A stretch of DNA of 64,000 nucleotides from an uncultured Prevotella sp. (GCA_947177775.1 CAMWVS010000006.1:1-64000), one strand, 5' to 3'; positions 38,476-49,353 are shown, counted from the stretch's first letter. Program-made: numbers and translations. The notes: generated by a model not told the origin, from the sequence alone.

Positions 38476-41391
38476 TCAGAGGTTCTTCAGGAACTCGATT
38501 TCGATGATCTTCAGGGCGTTGTTGCCCTTCTGTTTCTTCTCATTGTTCTTGCTGTCCATCTCCTGCACGGCTCCGAAAGCATCCTTTGTTGTGCTTGAAC
38601 CGAGCGAACGGATGGTGTACTGGCTTGCCTTCGGGGCGTTCTTGAGCGGAATGTGGATGTAGCTCAGAGACTTGGGCGTCCATCCTTCCCACACTTTCAC
38701 GTCGCCGGCATAGACTGCTATCGGGTAGGTGGTCATGCGGAAACCTTTCATCTTGACACAGATGTCGTCAATCTGAGTGTCTTCTGCCAGCGTATATGTA
38801 ATCCACGCCTTGTCCAGAGCGTTGCTGCTTTCCCATGAAGTGTTCTCGTAGGTGTCGTAGCTGAGTTTCACGTCGTTGCCGCTGCCGGCCTCGGCCGATA
38901 CAATCTGTACACCGCGTCGCCACTGCTTGAACGACGGTTCGGCCGGTGTCTCACCGCGGTCAAGACGACTTTTCAGTCCGTCTGACGGTCGATAGGTGGT
39001 CAGTCCGCCTTCAACGGCGATGGCATTGGTGTTCAGCGTCAGCGTTGCGGCGTCCATGCCCTCGGCTTTTGCCGTCAGTGTGACCTTGCCGGCCTTTGTC
39101 AGAGAGCGCAGCATGACGCGGTTGACACCACATTCCACCGGCAGCGTGTCGCACAGAGCGTGGTTGTCCTTGCCCTTAGCTACGCCTCCGCGCCATTCGG
39201 CCGGTCCGGCGAGAGAGAATTTCACAAGTCTGTTGTCCAGCGGACAGCGGCGTCCCTGCTTGTCAACAACCTCAACCTCAACCAGCGCCAGATCGTTTCC
39301 GTCGGCCTTCCAGCCCGTCGGGTTCTCTATCGGCGTGAGGCGGATATGGTCCGGCTCGCCTGCCGTTTCAAGTGTGTATGCCGACTCCTGACGTCCGTTG
39401 CGGTCCAGTCCGATTGCCGTCAGCTTGTCAGCGTTGTGTTTTACGTTTTTGAAGATATGAAGAAACTTATATTTGTGTTCGTCAGCAGCTATGCGTCGGC
39501 CGTTCTGCTCAAGCACCACACTGTCGCTCGTCGATACGACATAGACCGTGGGCACGGTGAAATCCCGGTCGTAGTTCCAGTGGCCTACGATATAGGTGCG
39601 CGGTTTCAGATCGTCAACCCAGCCGTCCCACATCACCTGATGGGCGAAGAACGCATCCTTGGGAACGCGCATCGGGTCGACCACGCCGCTCACGCGGTAG
39701 TTGTCTGCCGACCGGCCGTGTGTCTGTGTGTCGCTGAACACAATCTTCACGCCGCCCGAATTGACCTTTGTTCCGCTTCCCGGGCGTTCCAGCCAGTAGT
39801 CATACCAGCGGCGCACAAGTTCCACGGCGAATTCGTCGTTGTTGTGGTTGTAGGCATCGGCGGGTGCGTTGCGGTAGAGCGGGCCGTCGCCTTCCTTGTG
39901 GAAAGGATAGCTCCACGAGTTCCAGTACCAGCGCAGAGCCTCGTCGCGGCAATATTCCATCATCCACATAGGCTTCGTGTCGCTCTTGTTCACATAGAGC
40001 ATCTCGCCGCCATATTCGGCCTCCGGTCTGTCGAGCATCTCGCGGCTGCCGATTGCGCGTCCGCCGTTGGGGTCATACTGATCGCGTATGGCCTTCATAG
40101 CCACCATGTGGTCGGCCGAAATCTTCTGGTTGCCGCACTCATAGAAGATGACACTCGGGTTGTTGCGGTTGTATATGATGGCGTCGCGCATGACCTCCTC
40201 ACGGTGTTCCCAGCGCCGTCCCTCAACGTCCTTCTCAGCATCTCCGGCCGGCATGGCCTGTATCAGTCCCACGCGGTCACATGATTCCACGTCCTGTTTC
40301 CACGGTGCGACATGCATCCAGCGTACCACATTTCCGCCGCTTTTCACCTGCAGGTCGTTCGAATAGTCGCTGAGCCATGCCGGAACGGACATGCCCACGC
40401 CGGGCCACTCGTTGCTCGTGCGCTGTGCATAGCCGTGGACCATCAGCACGCGGTCGTTCAGATAGAACATTCCGTTTCTGAACTCTGTCTTGCGGAAGCC
40501 GGTTGTGGTGACAACGGGGTCGTCTTCTCCTTTTGCTCCGTTCTCGTCCTTTTGGCTTAATTTCGTGGTAACGTCATACAGATAGCCGTAGCCCCAGCTC
40601 CAGAAGTGGAGTCCGAAAGCGCGTGCTTCAGCTTTGAGGATGGCCGTGGAGTGGGGCGCTATGGTCACTTCTCCGCTCGAGAAGCCGCAGACATTTCCTT
40701 TTCCGTCGCGCTCGTCGACCGACACCGAGAGGCTGCGTGTCACGGGGCTGTCCGTATCGTTTCTCACTTCGCTTTCCACACAGATGGTCGCCGCCCGTCC
40801 GGCTATGTCAAAGTCCTTGGCGTAGACATAGACACCGGTTGTCTTGAGATTGCTGTACAATGGCAGTGTCTGATAGACATTGTCCGTTATGTGAAGCCAA
40901 ACGTTTTTCGGCAGTCCGCCGTAGTTGGCGTTGAAGTTGTTGTTGTTCCACTGGTATGGGGAGCCTGTGGCGCGCTCATGGTAGTTCCAGTCGTTGTCCG
41001 TGCGTACCTCTATTGTGTTTTTCCCTTTTTTCAGATAGGGAGTGAGGTCGAATCCGAAAGCCATCACTCCGTTCTCGTGGAGACCGACCACCTGGCCGTT
41101 GACAGTCACTTCGGCCGCCTGGCGTGCGCCCTCAAATTCGATGAACACGCGCTTGCCCTCCGCACTTTTGGGCAGCGTGAACGTCTTCCTGTACCAAATG
41201 ACAGAGTCGCTCAGTTCCTTGATGCCCACCTTGTAGGCCTCGTTTTCATTCCATGCGTGCGGCAGCGTCACCGTCTGCTTCTGTTTGTCAATTCTCCAGT
41301 CGGAGTTGAAGTTGTAGGTCTCGCGTGCATGTGCGGCCGTTACACCGGCCAAAGCTGCTGCAATCAGCAGATGCCTAAAATTAAATCCCAT
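38476..41391 (-). CDS. Glycoside hydrolase family 2 (beta-galactosidase-like)
   Basis: GH2 sugar-binding region WYRKTFTLPKSAEGKRVFIEFEGARQAAEVTVNGQVVGLHENG; start revised to MGFNFRHLLIAAALAGVTAAHA. Confidence 0.88.
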   Translation of the reverse strand: MGFNFRHLLIAAALAGVTAAHARETYNFNSDWRIDKQKQTVTLPHAWNENEAYKVGIKELSDSVIWYRKTFTLPKSAEGKRVFIEFEGARQAAEVTVNGQVVGLHENGVMAFGFDLTPYLKKGKNTIEVRTDNDWNYHERATGSPYQWNNNNFNANYGGLPKNVWLHITDNVYQTLPLYSNLKTTGVYVYAKDFDIAGRAATICVESEVRNDTDSPVTRSLSVSVDERDGKGNVCGFSSGEVTIAPHSTAILKAEARAFGLHFWSWGYGYLYDVTTKLSQKDENGAKGEDDPVVTTTGFRKTEFRNGMFYLNDRVLMVHGYAQRTSNEWPGVGMSVPAWLSDYSNDLQVKSGGNVVRWMHVAPWKQDVESCDRVGLIQAMPAGDAEKDVEGRRWEHREEVMRDAIIYNRNNPSVIFYECGNQKISADHMVAMKAIRDQYDPNGGRAIGSREMLDRPEAEYGGEMLYVNKSDTKPMWMMEYCRDEALRWYWNSWSYPFHKEGDGPLYRNAPADAYNHNNDEFAVELVRRWYDYWLERPGSGTKVNSGGVKIVFSDTQTHGRSADNYRVSGVVDPMRVPKDAFFAHQVMWDGWVDDLKPRTYIVGHWNYDRDFTVPTVYVVSTSDSVVLEQNGRRIAADEHKYKFLHIFKNVKHNADKLTAIGLDRNGRQESAYTLETAGEPDHIRLTPIENPTGWKADGNDLALVEVEVVDKQGRRCPLDNRLVKFSLAGPAEWRGGVAKGKDNHALCDTLPVECGVNRVMLRSLTKAGKVTLTAKAEGMDAATLTLNTNAIAVEGGLTTYRPSDGLKSRLDRGETPAEPSFKQWRRGVQIVSAEAGSGNDVKLSYDTYENTSWESSNALDKAWITYTLAEDTQIDDICVKMKGFRMTTYPIAVYAGDVKVWEGWTPKSLSYIHIPLKNAPKASQYTIRSLGSSTTKDAFGAVQEMDSKNNEKKQKGNNALKIIEIEFLKNL

Positions 41392-41424
41392 ATTTTCTCG
41401 GTTATTCGTTATTAGTATCTGTTG

Positions 41425-41432
41425 CAAAGATA
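41425..41432 (-). promoter_or_regulatory. Bacteroidales-type -7 element (TATCTTTG on - strand) for GH2 gene
   Basis: caaagata on + strand just upstream of 41391. Confidence 0.55.
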
Positions 41433-41532
41433 CGGTGAATAGACCGTGAAAATATGGGATTTTCGTACGAAAATCGTGACTATCGTCCGTTTTCGTGTTC
41501 TTTTGGTGCTGTCAGCACCTCCGGATTGTCAT

Positions 41533-44145
41533 TTATCGCTTTATTATCTTTTTGGTGAACGTGCCTTCGCCTGACTCAACCTTCAGCATGTAGATGCCTG
41601 CGGGTATATGTCCGAGACCGTAAACCTCCAGCGGAGCGGTATGGCCGATTTCATAGTTCAGACCGTAAACCTGTGCTCCTGCCATGTTGTAGAGTCCTAT
41701 GCGTACGTTCTGAGTCTCCTTGAGGTTGAACTGAAGCACGATGCGGTCGCTGAACTGACCTCCGGACAGTTTGACCCACTCGTCCTGAGAATTTGTCTTA
41801 ACGCCCAGAATGCCGGCCGGGTCGGCGCAGTGGATGCGTATGGTGTCTTTTGTCTTTTGATTGTCCACTACGTTTGCACCGCTTTCCAATACGAACTCAT
41901 AAGTACCGAGTTTAGACGGCTTTCCTTTGAAGGTGGCTGACTTTGTCAGGAACTGGTCTACGACAAACGTAAATCCGGCGCATGCGGCGTTTTCCGTGAC
42001 AGTTCCGTCGGGCTCTATGGACTTGATCAGTGTCGGCTTTGAACAGTTGACCCACTTGAACTCTATCGGCTTGATGTCATCACCGAGGGCTACCGTCTGT
42101 TCAAATTCGCCTTCGCCCATAATGGCATATCTTGATGTGAAGCTGCCCGGCAGCCAATATCCCAGATGAGGAGGCTGGTTGTAAGCCGTGTTCTGCCATG
42201 CCACACCCATGCGGTAGATATGGTCGTGCATCAGTGTGGGAACCCGATATTCCGTCTCGGTGTTCGTTGTATAGATATTGATTTTTGACGGGTCCTCGCC
42301 GTTCCACATGATGATTTCCTCGCGCCAGTCTCCAAAGAGGTCCGCCTGGAGGCAGGGCGTGGCTTTTGTCGTGTTGCATGTGCGTGAGTGGTCTCCTGTC
42401 AGGCGTGCCACTTCCGATGTGCCGTTTCCGTTCCAGCGTGTCACCTTCGGTGTGCACCCGCCGTTGGAACTGCTGTATCCGCCGTCAAAGAGCTGCTCGT
42501 AGATGTCTCCTGTCCAGTATATACGGAAGTTTATAGAACCCTGGTTTGACGATATGGACTTTCCGTCCACCGAACTGTGTGTGCCGTCTTTGGCCGAAGA
42601 CCAGAATTCGGCTCCCTTGTTTGTCGCATCGACATCGGCCGCCATACCGCGTCCGTTGTCGCCGCTGCTTGTGGCGCTGTATATGATTTCGCCGGTACGT
42701 GCGTCATGGAGATCCCATCCGTAGGGTGACTCCTCGTGAACTTGGAAGACTTCCAGTCCCGGGCGGTCCGGCATGAGGTCGCTAAGATGGATGGCGTCGC
42801 CGTGGCCAAAGCCAACGGAGTAGAGAAGTTGGCCGTCGTTGTCGAGTGCGGCCGAGCCCCAGATGATTTCGTCACATCCGTCTCCGTCCACGTCACCCAC
42901 AGAGAGGTTGTGGTTTCCGTTTCCGTACATGGTCTTGCTTCCTGTTGAGCCGCGGCTGTTTTTTGTGTGATTTCCACTGAAAATCTTATTGCCGTCAGCA
43001 TCATACACTGCGGTCTTTGTTTTTGATGTGGAAGCGTGCAGCCACTTTGTCGTCAGTTTCTCTCCGTCAAAGTCAACGGCCCAGACGTAGGCCCACGTAT
43101 AGTATCCGCGGCTGAAAACTCCGCTCGGGTTCTTGTCGTATCCGTCCAGATAAGCCACGGCGGCCAGATAGCGCTCGCCCCGGTTTCCATAGCTAGTGTC
43201 CGTCTTTCCTGGGCGGTCATCCCAGTTGAATGACCATCCGGGTGCTCCTCCCCACTGCGGCGTGGCGTCGCTCTTTGGGGCGCGGTTCGGACGGTAGAAC
43301 ACGGTGTGTACGGCTTTTCCCGTCTCACCGTTGAACACCGTCAGATATTCCTGACCACCATTGACTTTTCCGCTGGAGTTACGCCAGTCTTTGGTGTTGT
43401 CCACAGTCTTGATTGTTTCTTCGTCGGCCGCTGCGCTGACATAGTTTCCCTCACCGTCCTTGCTTCCGGGTGCGGTTTTGAGCATCATCTCCGCCTTTCC
43501 GTCACCGTCGAAGTCATAGACCATGAACTGCGTATAGTGTGCGCCGGCACGTATGTTGGGTCCGAGGTCAACGCGCCAGAGCTTCGTTCCGTCCAGCTTG
43601 TAGCAGTCAATGATGACATTTCCTGTATATCCCGATTGTGAGTTGTCATGTGAGTTTGACGGGTCCCATTTCACGAACAGCTCATAGTTGCCGTCACCGT
43701 CGATGTCACCCACGCTACAGTCATTCGGACTGTAGGTATATGCTGCTCCGCTCTTGTCCGTTCCGCCGGCAGGTCTGTCAAGCTGTATGGATTTGAAAAT
43801 GTCATTGGTGAAAATCTCGCAGTCTTCCGATGTATCCACGGCTTGTCCTTTCACTTTTGTCACAACCTGATATTTGCTGCTGGCAAATCCGGCTTTGTCC
43901 ACATAGTTGGTCTTGCCGAAGAGGTCCGTCGCAATAGTTTTTCCGTCGCGCATGAGGTCAAACGATGTGTTGTCGGTATCTGTTCCGAAAAACCTCCAAC
44001 TGACAAATCGTCCTGTTCCTGATGCAGCAGGCACGGAAACCACGCCGCGCGTGAGTTTTTCCATTGGGCTCACCAGCGTATTCTGGGCTTCCACTCCGCT
44101 GATACCTGCCATGAGCAGTGCTAATGCGTAAAGTTTTCTTTTCAT
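41533..44145 (-). CDS. Rhamnogalacturonan lyase, PL11-like, with C-terminal T9SS-type sorting domain
   Basis: MEKLTRGVVSVPAASGTGRFVSWRFFGTD; CSVGDIDGDGNYELFVKWDPSNSHDNSQSGYTGNVIIDCYKLDGTKLWRVDLGPNIRAGAHYTQF; tail GIYMLKVESGEGTFTKKIIKR. Confidence 0.92.
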   Translation of the reverse strand: MKRKLYALALLMAGISGVEAQNTLVSPMEKLTRGVVSVPAASGTGRFVSWRFFGTDTDNTSFDLMRDGKTIATDLFGKTNYVDKAGFASSKYQVVTKVKGQAVDTSEDCEIFTNDIFKSIQLDRPAGGTDKSGAAYTYSPNDCSVGDIDGDGNYELFVKWDPSNSHDNSQSGYTGNVIIDCYKLDGTKLWRVDLGPNIRAGAHYTQFMVYDFDGDGKAEMMLKTAPGSKDGEGNYVSAAADEETIKTVDNTKDWRNSSGKVNGGQEYLTVFNGETGKAVHTVFYRPNRAPKSDATPQWGGAPGWSFNWDDRPGKTDTSYGNRGERYLAAVAYLDGYDKNPSGVFSRGYYTWAYVWAVDFDGEKLTTKWLHASTSKTKTAVYDADGNKIFSGNHTKNSRGSTGSKTMYGNGNHNLSVGDVDGDGCDEIIWGSAALDNDGQLLYSVGFGHGDAIHLSDLMPDRPGLEVFQVHEESPYGWDLHDARTGEIIYSATSSGDNGRGMAADVDATNKGAEFWSSAKDGTHSSVDGKSISSNQGSINFRIYWTGDIYEQLFDGGYSSSNGGCTPKVTRWNGNGTSEVARLTGDHSRTCNTTKATPCLQADLFGDWREEIIMWNGEDPSKINIYTTNTETEYRVPTLMHDHIYRMGVAWQNTAYNQPPHLGYWLPGSFTSRYAIMGEGEFEQTVALGDDIKPIEFKWVNCSKPTLIKSIEPDGTVTENAACAGFTFVVDQFLTKSATFKGKPSKLGTYEFVLESGANVVDNQKTKDTIRIHCADPAGILGVKTNSQDEWVKLSGGQFSDRIVLQFNLKETQNVRIGLYNMAGAQVYGLNYEIGHTAPLEVYGLGHIPAGIYMLKVESGEGTFTKKIIKR

Positions 44146-44577
44146 GAATCTGTTATTATGATTGTTTTTAGTAAATAGCGTTATCTGAAAGCGTGTTCTT
44201 GTTGTGAATGGGCCGTTTTGGGCCTGTCGACACACCGCTTTATCTTTGCAAACTTAATAATAAATATCCACATGTTCTACGGTGTTGTTGTAAAATCATG
44301 TTTTTTTATCAAAAATTATGGTTATGAATTATACATGACGTTCGCTTTCATACGAGAGATTGCAGTCTTTGCCGTGTGTAGCTGGCAGGTGTGCGGATTC
44401 ATGGCAGGCCTCGTTCTGTAAGAATTGGAGAAGTAGGGGAGAGGGTATGAAACTTTCCGGGGTATGAAAAGAAAGAAAACTACCGTCATAAGTGATGGTC
44501 CATAAGATTGATGAGTTAAAAAAACGACTCTTTGGCATTTTTTTTTGAAAGTAGCTGTCTGATTCTGTTTTTTTTTG

Positions 44578-44585
44578 TATATTTG
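44578..44585 (+). promoter_or_regulatory. Bacteroidales-type -7 element (TATATTTG)
   Basis: TAnnTTTG match upstream of 44747; no clear -33 partner at usual spacing. Confidence 0.35.
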
Positions 44586-44746
44586 CATGAATTAAATTAT
44601 ATACGCGCGCGTACATTTAAATATATATATACGCATTATGTTATGCCTGCCGCCGGATAATCTCGGATTTACCGGCGATGGGCTGTTTACCGTCAAAAGA
44701 CGGGCGTTTTACTGCTGACAACTGATAACTAAAATAACTACAGATT

Positions 44747-47700
44747 ATGAAAAAGAAGTTACTGCTGTTCTTGTTTTCGGTAGCGACATTGGGTTTGCAG
44801 GCCCAACGTGCGACCGATGTACTTGACAGAGGCCTCGTGGCCGTAAAAACGGCATCCGGCGTGTATTGCAGCTGGCGTGTGACGGCAGAGGAGTATTATG
44901 ACGTTAAGTACAACATCTACCGTGACGGAACGAAACTGAACGCGGAGCCCCTCTCCGTTTCAAACTTTACCGACACGGGTGGCTCCATCTCCGCACGCTA
45001 TACCGTAGAGCCTGTTGTGCGCGGAAAAGCGCAGGCGCAGAGTGCGGCCGTGACGCCGTGGGCGAAGAATTATAAAGAGATAAAGATGGACCACGGTTCT
45101 CTCAAGAGCAACTATATTCCCAATGACGCTTGTGTTGCCGATGTCGATGGTGACGGAGAACTGGAGATTCTCCTCAAGTTCGACAACCGTAGTGACGTGG
45201 AGCAGGGATGTCTTCCCGGCGGCTATGAGGGCGAATATGCCATCATCGAAGTCTACAAGATGGACGGCACGAAACTCTGGTGGATAGACCTCGGACCCAA
45301 CATGGCCGACTTCCAGAACAATGAGAACAACATCATCGCCTACGATTGGGACGGTGACGGACGTGCCGAAGCCGTCATGCGTGCCGCCGACGGAACGACG
45401 ATACATACTTCCAAGGGAGAAACCATCGTTATTGGCGATAAGTCGAAGAACTATCGTTCCTCCACCGGCTACAGCGGTCAGTGGTTTGTTCACGACGGAG
45501 CCGAATACCTTCTTTACCTCAACGGTCAGACCGGTGAGCTTTATCAGCAGATGGAATATCCGCTGAAGCGTCTTGAACCGGGAGAGACTAACCTCGAAAA
45601 GGCGTGGGGTGACGGCTATGGTCATCGCTCGACCAAACATTTCTTTGGAGCACCTTGTCTGGACGGACGCAAACCGAGCATATTCATGGCCCGCGGTATC
45701 TACACGCGCCACAAGATGGTGGCCTATGACGTGGAACCTTCGACCCACAAACTTGTGGAGCGTTGGCGCTGGAACTGCAACACAGCCGGCTCGCCATGGT
45801 ACGGACAGGGCTACCACAACTTTGGTATAGCCGATGTTGACTGGGACGGACGTGACGAGATTGTCTATGGCTCGATGGTCATCGACGACAACGGAAAGGG
45901 ACTTTCCACCACAGGTCTCGGTCATGGCGACTCACAGCACTGCAGTGACTTTGATCCCTATACCCACGGTCAGGAAATCTTTGCTTGTAACGAAGATCTT
46001 CCGAACAATAACTTCCGTGACGCCACCACATCCAAGGTCTACTACCGTACCATCAGCGGCAGCGACGACGGACGCGCCATCATGGGCAATTTCATCAACG
46101 ATTATCCCGGAGCACAAGGAGCATCGGCCCACGATGGAAACCTCATAAGCTCTGTGACTCACGATGCCATTCCCGGAGGCTCAAAGAACAATATCGCCCA
46201 GAACTTCCGTATTTTCTGGGACGGCGATCTGTGTTCCGAGTCATTCAATTATATCAACGGCAAGAATACGGCCGGTGCGATCTATAAGCCCGGACGCGGC
46301 GTCATAGCCACAATGGAGGGCAGTATGACCAACAACGACACCAAAGGAACCCCGTGTTATCAGGGTGACATCCTGGGTGACTGGCGTGAAGAGCTGATCA
46401 TGCGTACTGCTGACGGAAACATCCGTATCTATACTACTGACGTAGAGACGCCGTGGCGTAATTACACCCTCTGGCATGACCATCAGTACCGTCAGGCCAT
46501 GGTATGGCAGATGTGCGGCTACAACCAGACTCCCCACGTGAGCTACTTCCTTGGCGAGCTGGAGGATATAACAAAGGCTCCGGCTCCTCTGACCATGACC
46601 GGACGTACGGAAATCAGAAACGGTGCGACGATAGGAACGTCGCAGGATGACAAACATGTCATTATGTGTGAGACCGGAGACATGACCGTAAGTGTGACCG
46701 ACGGTGCCTCGCCCTATATCCTGACGGTCAATGCCCCGACATGGGTTCAGGGTCACGATGACAACAACAACATAACCACAACCGTCTATACCCATACCAT
46801 CAATGGCGGTGCTTTCGGTGGCGCCATGCGTCTGGTGAAGCAGGGTGACGGTATTCTCAATCTTCCTGCCGTCGTCCAGACATACAGCGGACCTACGGAC
46901 GTGTGGGCCGGAACACTCAATTTCGACGGAACCATGGCCAACAGCCGCGTTTGGCTCAACCGTTTCGCCGAACTTAACACTTCCGGTGGAAACTTCGCCA
47001 AGGGACTGGAGATGGAGTATGCCTCAGTGCTCCGCCCCGGAGGCAAGGATACGAAGGGAACCGTTACTGCTGATTCGCTCATACTCAACTACGGTGCCAT
47101 CGTGGAGCTGGATGTTTACAGCAGTGACCGCACCGCCGACCTCATGAAGGTCAACACTCTCAAGATAGGCAAGAAGGATTGGACCAACGGACCTGCCTAT
47201 ATGACGCCTGTCTTCAAGATTGTGCCCCATCTGGCTGACGGTGAGCAGAAACTGGCTGCCGGACGCTATGTTGTGGCCGAGGTGGCTAAGGTGGACGGCA
47301 ACGTAGCTGACATCGTGGTTGACGGACTGACCGGTTCTAAGGCGCAGATGGTGCTGGAGGACGGACTTCTCTATATAGAGGTGATGGGCATGCGTGACGC
47401 CAGTGAGATTGTCTGGACAGGAGCGAACGGCTCTGTATGGGATCTGGCTGAGACGGAGAACTTCAAGACCCACGGCGGCACAGCAGAGATTTTTGTTGAC
47501 GGTGACGTGGTTGTTTTTGACGATGACGCCAAGACGGGAGAAGTCACTTTGGCGGAACCTATGACTCCGTCTTCTGTCGTATTCAGCAACAACACGCTTG
47601 AATATACGGTTTCGGGAAGCGAGATTACCGGTAAGGCCACTCTCGTAAAGAACGGTGCGGCCCGCACGACCATCGCCAATACCAACAGTTTCACCGGAGG

Positions 47701-49318
47701 TACGACCATTAATGCCGGAACGCTGGCTGTGGCTTCTTTGGCTAATAATGAAGGTGTGGATCTCGGTTCGCTGGGAACAGTAAACGAAGCAATCACGATC
47801 AACAATGCTGCGGTTCTGTCCGTTACCGGCAGTGTCAAGACCACCCAGACAATCAATGTCGGTGACGGCGGTGCTACATTTGATGTACCCCAAGGTGCGA
47901 CGCTGACGCTTGACGCTCCTGTCAAGTCGGCGGTAAAGGCTCCTATATATAAAAGAGGTGCGGGAACATTGCGCATAACGGAGGGTAACAGTTTCGGAAA
48001 AACATATCTGGAGCAGGGAACCATAACCTCGCTTACGGCAAACAATGCTTCACAGAAGTATTTCCCCGACACACTGATTTTCAACGGAGTCAATGTGACG
48101 CTTGATCATGACAACACAACTTACAGTACGTCGGAGAACATCCATGACTATACCAACTTCAGTGTTCCTTATGGAAAGTCCGGCAATATCTATCTTGACG
48201 GACGCTGCACATATCATGGCTCGCTGACCGGTGAGGGAACGTTCCGGATATATCCGAGATTCGTCCGCAGTTATCTCGGCGGTGACTGGAGTAAGTTTGA
48301 GGGAACCTTGCAGATGTGCAACAACGGCAGTGACCAGTACGGAACCTTTGCCGTGACGCTTACAAGCGGAATGAAATTTCCCGCAGGTGCGGACGTCATT
48401 GTTGACAAGGACGCGATTTTCAATAACAATGGAGTGGCTGTAACGCTCAAGTCTCTGTCCGGAGAAGGAACGCTTCAGGGCGGTGGTGTATATACCATCG
48501 GCAGCGGAGATGCCGACGTCTACTTCCGCGGAAGCATCACCTCACCTGTCAGCAAAATCGGAACAGGCACGTGGCGCGTCGGTTCGGCAGCTCCTCAGGG
48601 TGGCATCGGAACGGTGAATATCAATGAAGGAACGCTCCATTTGGATACATACTATTCCGGTACGTCCGTTATCGGTGGAACTGTGAATATAAACAATGGT
48701 GCAGACCTCGTGGGTATAGGTACGGTCAAGACGCTTGTTCTCAACTCCGGTTCGACCGTGACTCCCGGACTGACGAGCATAAACAACTTCACGGGATTTG
48801 TCAAGACTACCGATACGTTCAACGCGAAGGCCGGTTCGGTCATCAATCTCTGTGTCTATAACAATGGCGGAACAAACTATAGCCGCTCCTATGTGGCGAC
48901 AGACAAGTTTATGTTCATGAACTCGACCGTCAATCTTACTCTTGATGCCGGTTATACCCCGGCTGCCGGTGACGAGATTTCTCTCTGGTCAGCTCCTTCT
49001 GCCGGAAACTACAGCGGCGCTCCCGTCGTCAATCTGCCGGAACTTCCGGAGGGATTGGCTTGGGATACGGCAGAACTCAATACCTATAGGGGACTGCTGA
49101 AGGTTGTGCCCGTTTCTTCAGCCATCTCTTCTATTAACGTATCTGCAGCCGTGCGTTGCCGCATTTTCACTGCAGGTGGTGTGATGGTGGCTGAGTTTGA
49201 TTCCTCTATGGCTGAAGTGGTCTCGAAGATGCGCGGTCTCGGACTGGCTCAGGGAGCCTATATCCTCAAGGTTTATAGCGGGAATGAAGTGAAGACGTCA
49301 AAGGTTGTGGTCCGCTGA
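44747..49318 (+). CDS. PL11-like rhamnogalacturonan lyase fused to autotransporter-associated beta-strand repeats and a T9SS-type tail
   Basis: N-terminal DRGLVAVKTASGVYCSWRVTAEEY...VDGDGELEILLKFDNRS; middle LVKNGAARTTIANTNSFTGGTTINAGTLAVA; tail AYILKVYSGNEVKTSKVVVR. Confidence 0.88.
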   Translation: MKKKLLLFLFSVATLGLQAQRATDVLDRGLVAVKTASGVYCSWRVTAEEYYDVKYNIYRDGTKLNAEPLSVSNFTDTGGSISARYTVEPVVRGKAQAQSAAVTPWAKNYKEIKMDHGSLKSNYIPNDACVADVDGDGELEILLKFDNRSDVEQGCLPGGYEGEYAIIEVYKMDGTKLWWIDLGPNMADFQNNENNIIAYDWDGDGRAEAVMRAADGTTIHTSKGETIVIGDKSKNYRSSTGYSGQWFVHDGAEYLLYLNGQTGELYQQMEYPLKRLEPGETNLEKAWGDGYGHRSTKHFFGAPCLDGRKPSIFMARGIYTRHKMVAYDVEPSTHKLVERWRWNCNTAGSPWYGQGYHNFGIADVDWDGRDEIVYGSMVIDDNGKGLSTTGLGHGDSQHCSDFDPYTHGQEIFACNEDLPNNNFRDATTSKVYYRTISGSDDGRAIMGNFINDYPGAQGASAHDGNLISSVTHDAIPGGSKNNIAQNFRIFWDGDLCSESFNYINGKNTAGAIYKPGRGVIATMEGSMTNNDTKGTPCYQGDILGDWREELIMRTADGNIRIYTTDVETPWRNYTLWHDHQYRQAMVWQMCGYNQTPHVSYFLGELEDITKAPAPLTMTGRTEIRNGATIGTSQDDKHVIMCETGDMTVSVTDGASPYILTVNAPTWVQGHDDNNNITTTVYTHTINGGAFGGAMRLVKQGDGILNLPAVVQTYSGPTDVWAGTLNFDGTMANSRVWLNRFAELNTSGGNFAKGLEMEYASVLRPGGKDTKGTVTADSLILNYGAIVELDVYSSDRTADLMKVNTLKIGKKDWTNGPAYMTPVFKIVPHLADGEQKLAAGRYVVAEVAKVDGNVADIVVDGLTGSKAQMVLEDGLLYIEVMGMRDASEIVWTGANGSVWDLAETENFKTHGGTAEIFVDGDVVVFDDDAKTGEVTLAEPMTPSSVVFSNNTLEYTVSGSEITGKATLVKNGAARTTIANTNSFTGGTTINAGTLAVASLANNEGVDLGSLGTVNEAITINNAAVLSVTGSVKTTQTINVGDGGATFDVPQGATLTLDAPVKSAVKAPIYKRGAGTLRITEGNSFGKTYLEQGTITSLTANNASQKYFPDTLIFNGVNVTLDHDNTTYSTSENIHDYTNFSVPYGKSGNIYLDGRCTYHGSLTGEGTFRIYPRFVRSYLGGDWSKFEGTLQMCNNGSDQYGTFAVTLTSGMKFPAGADVIVDKDAIFNNNGVAVTLKSLSGEGTLQGGGVYTIGSGDADVYFRGSITSPVSKIGTGTWRVGSAAPQGGIGTVNINEGTLHLDTYYSGTSVIGGTVNINNGADLVGIGTVKTLVLNSGSTVTPGLTSINNFTGFVKTTDTFNAKAGSVINLCVYNNGGTNYSRSYVATDKFMFMNSTVNLTLDAGYTPAAGDEISLWSAPSAGNYSGAPVVNLPELPEGLAWDTAELNTYRGLLKVVPVSSAISSINVSAAVRCRIFTAGGVMVAEFDSSMAEVVSKMRGLGLAQGAYILKVYSGNEVKTSKVVVR

Positions 49319-49353
49319 CGCCAGCCTACATATTTGTATATATTTAAGTAAGT

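Noticed and set aside
39160-40284. 374-aa ORF on + strand
   Set aside because: Antisense to the GH2 gene
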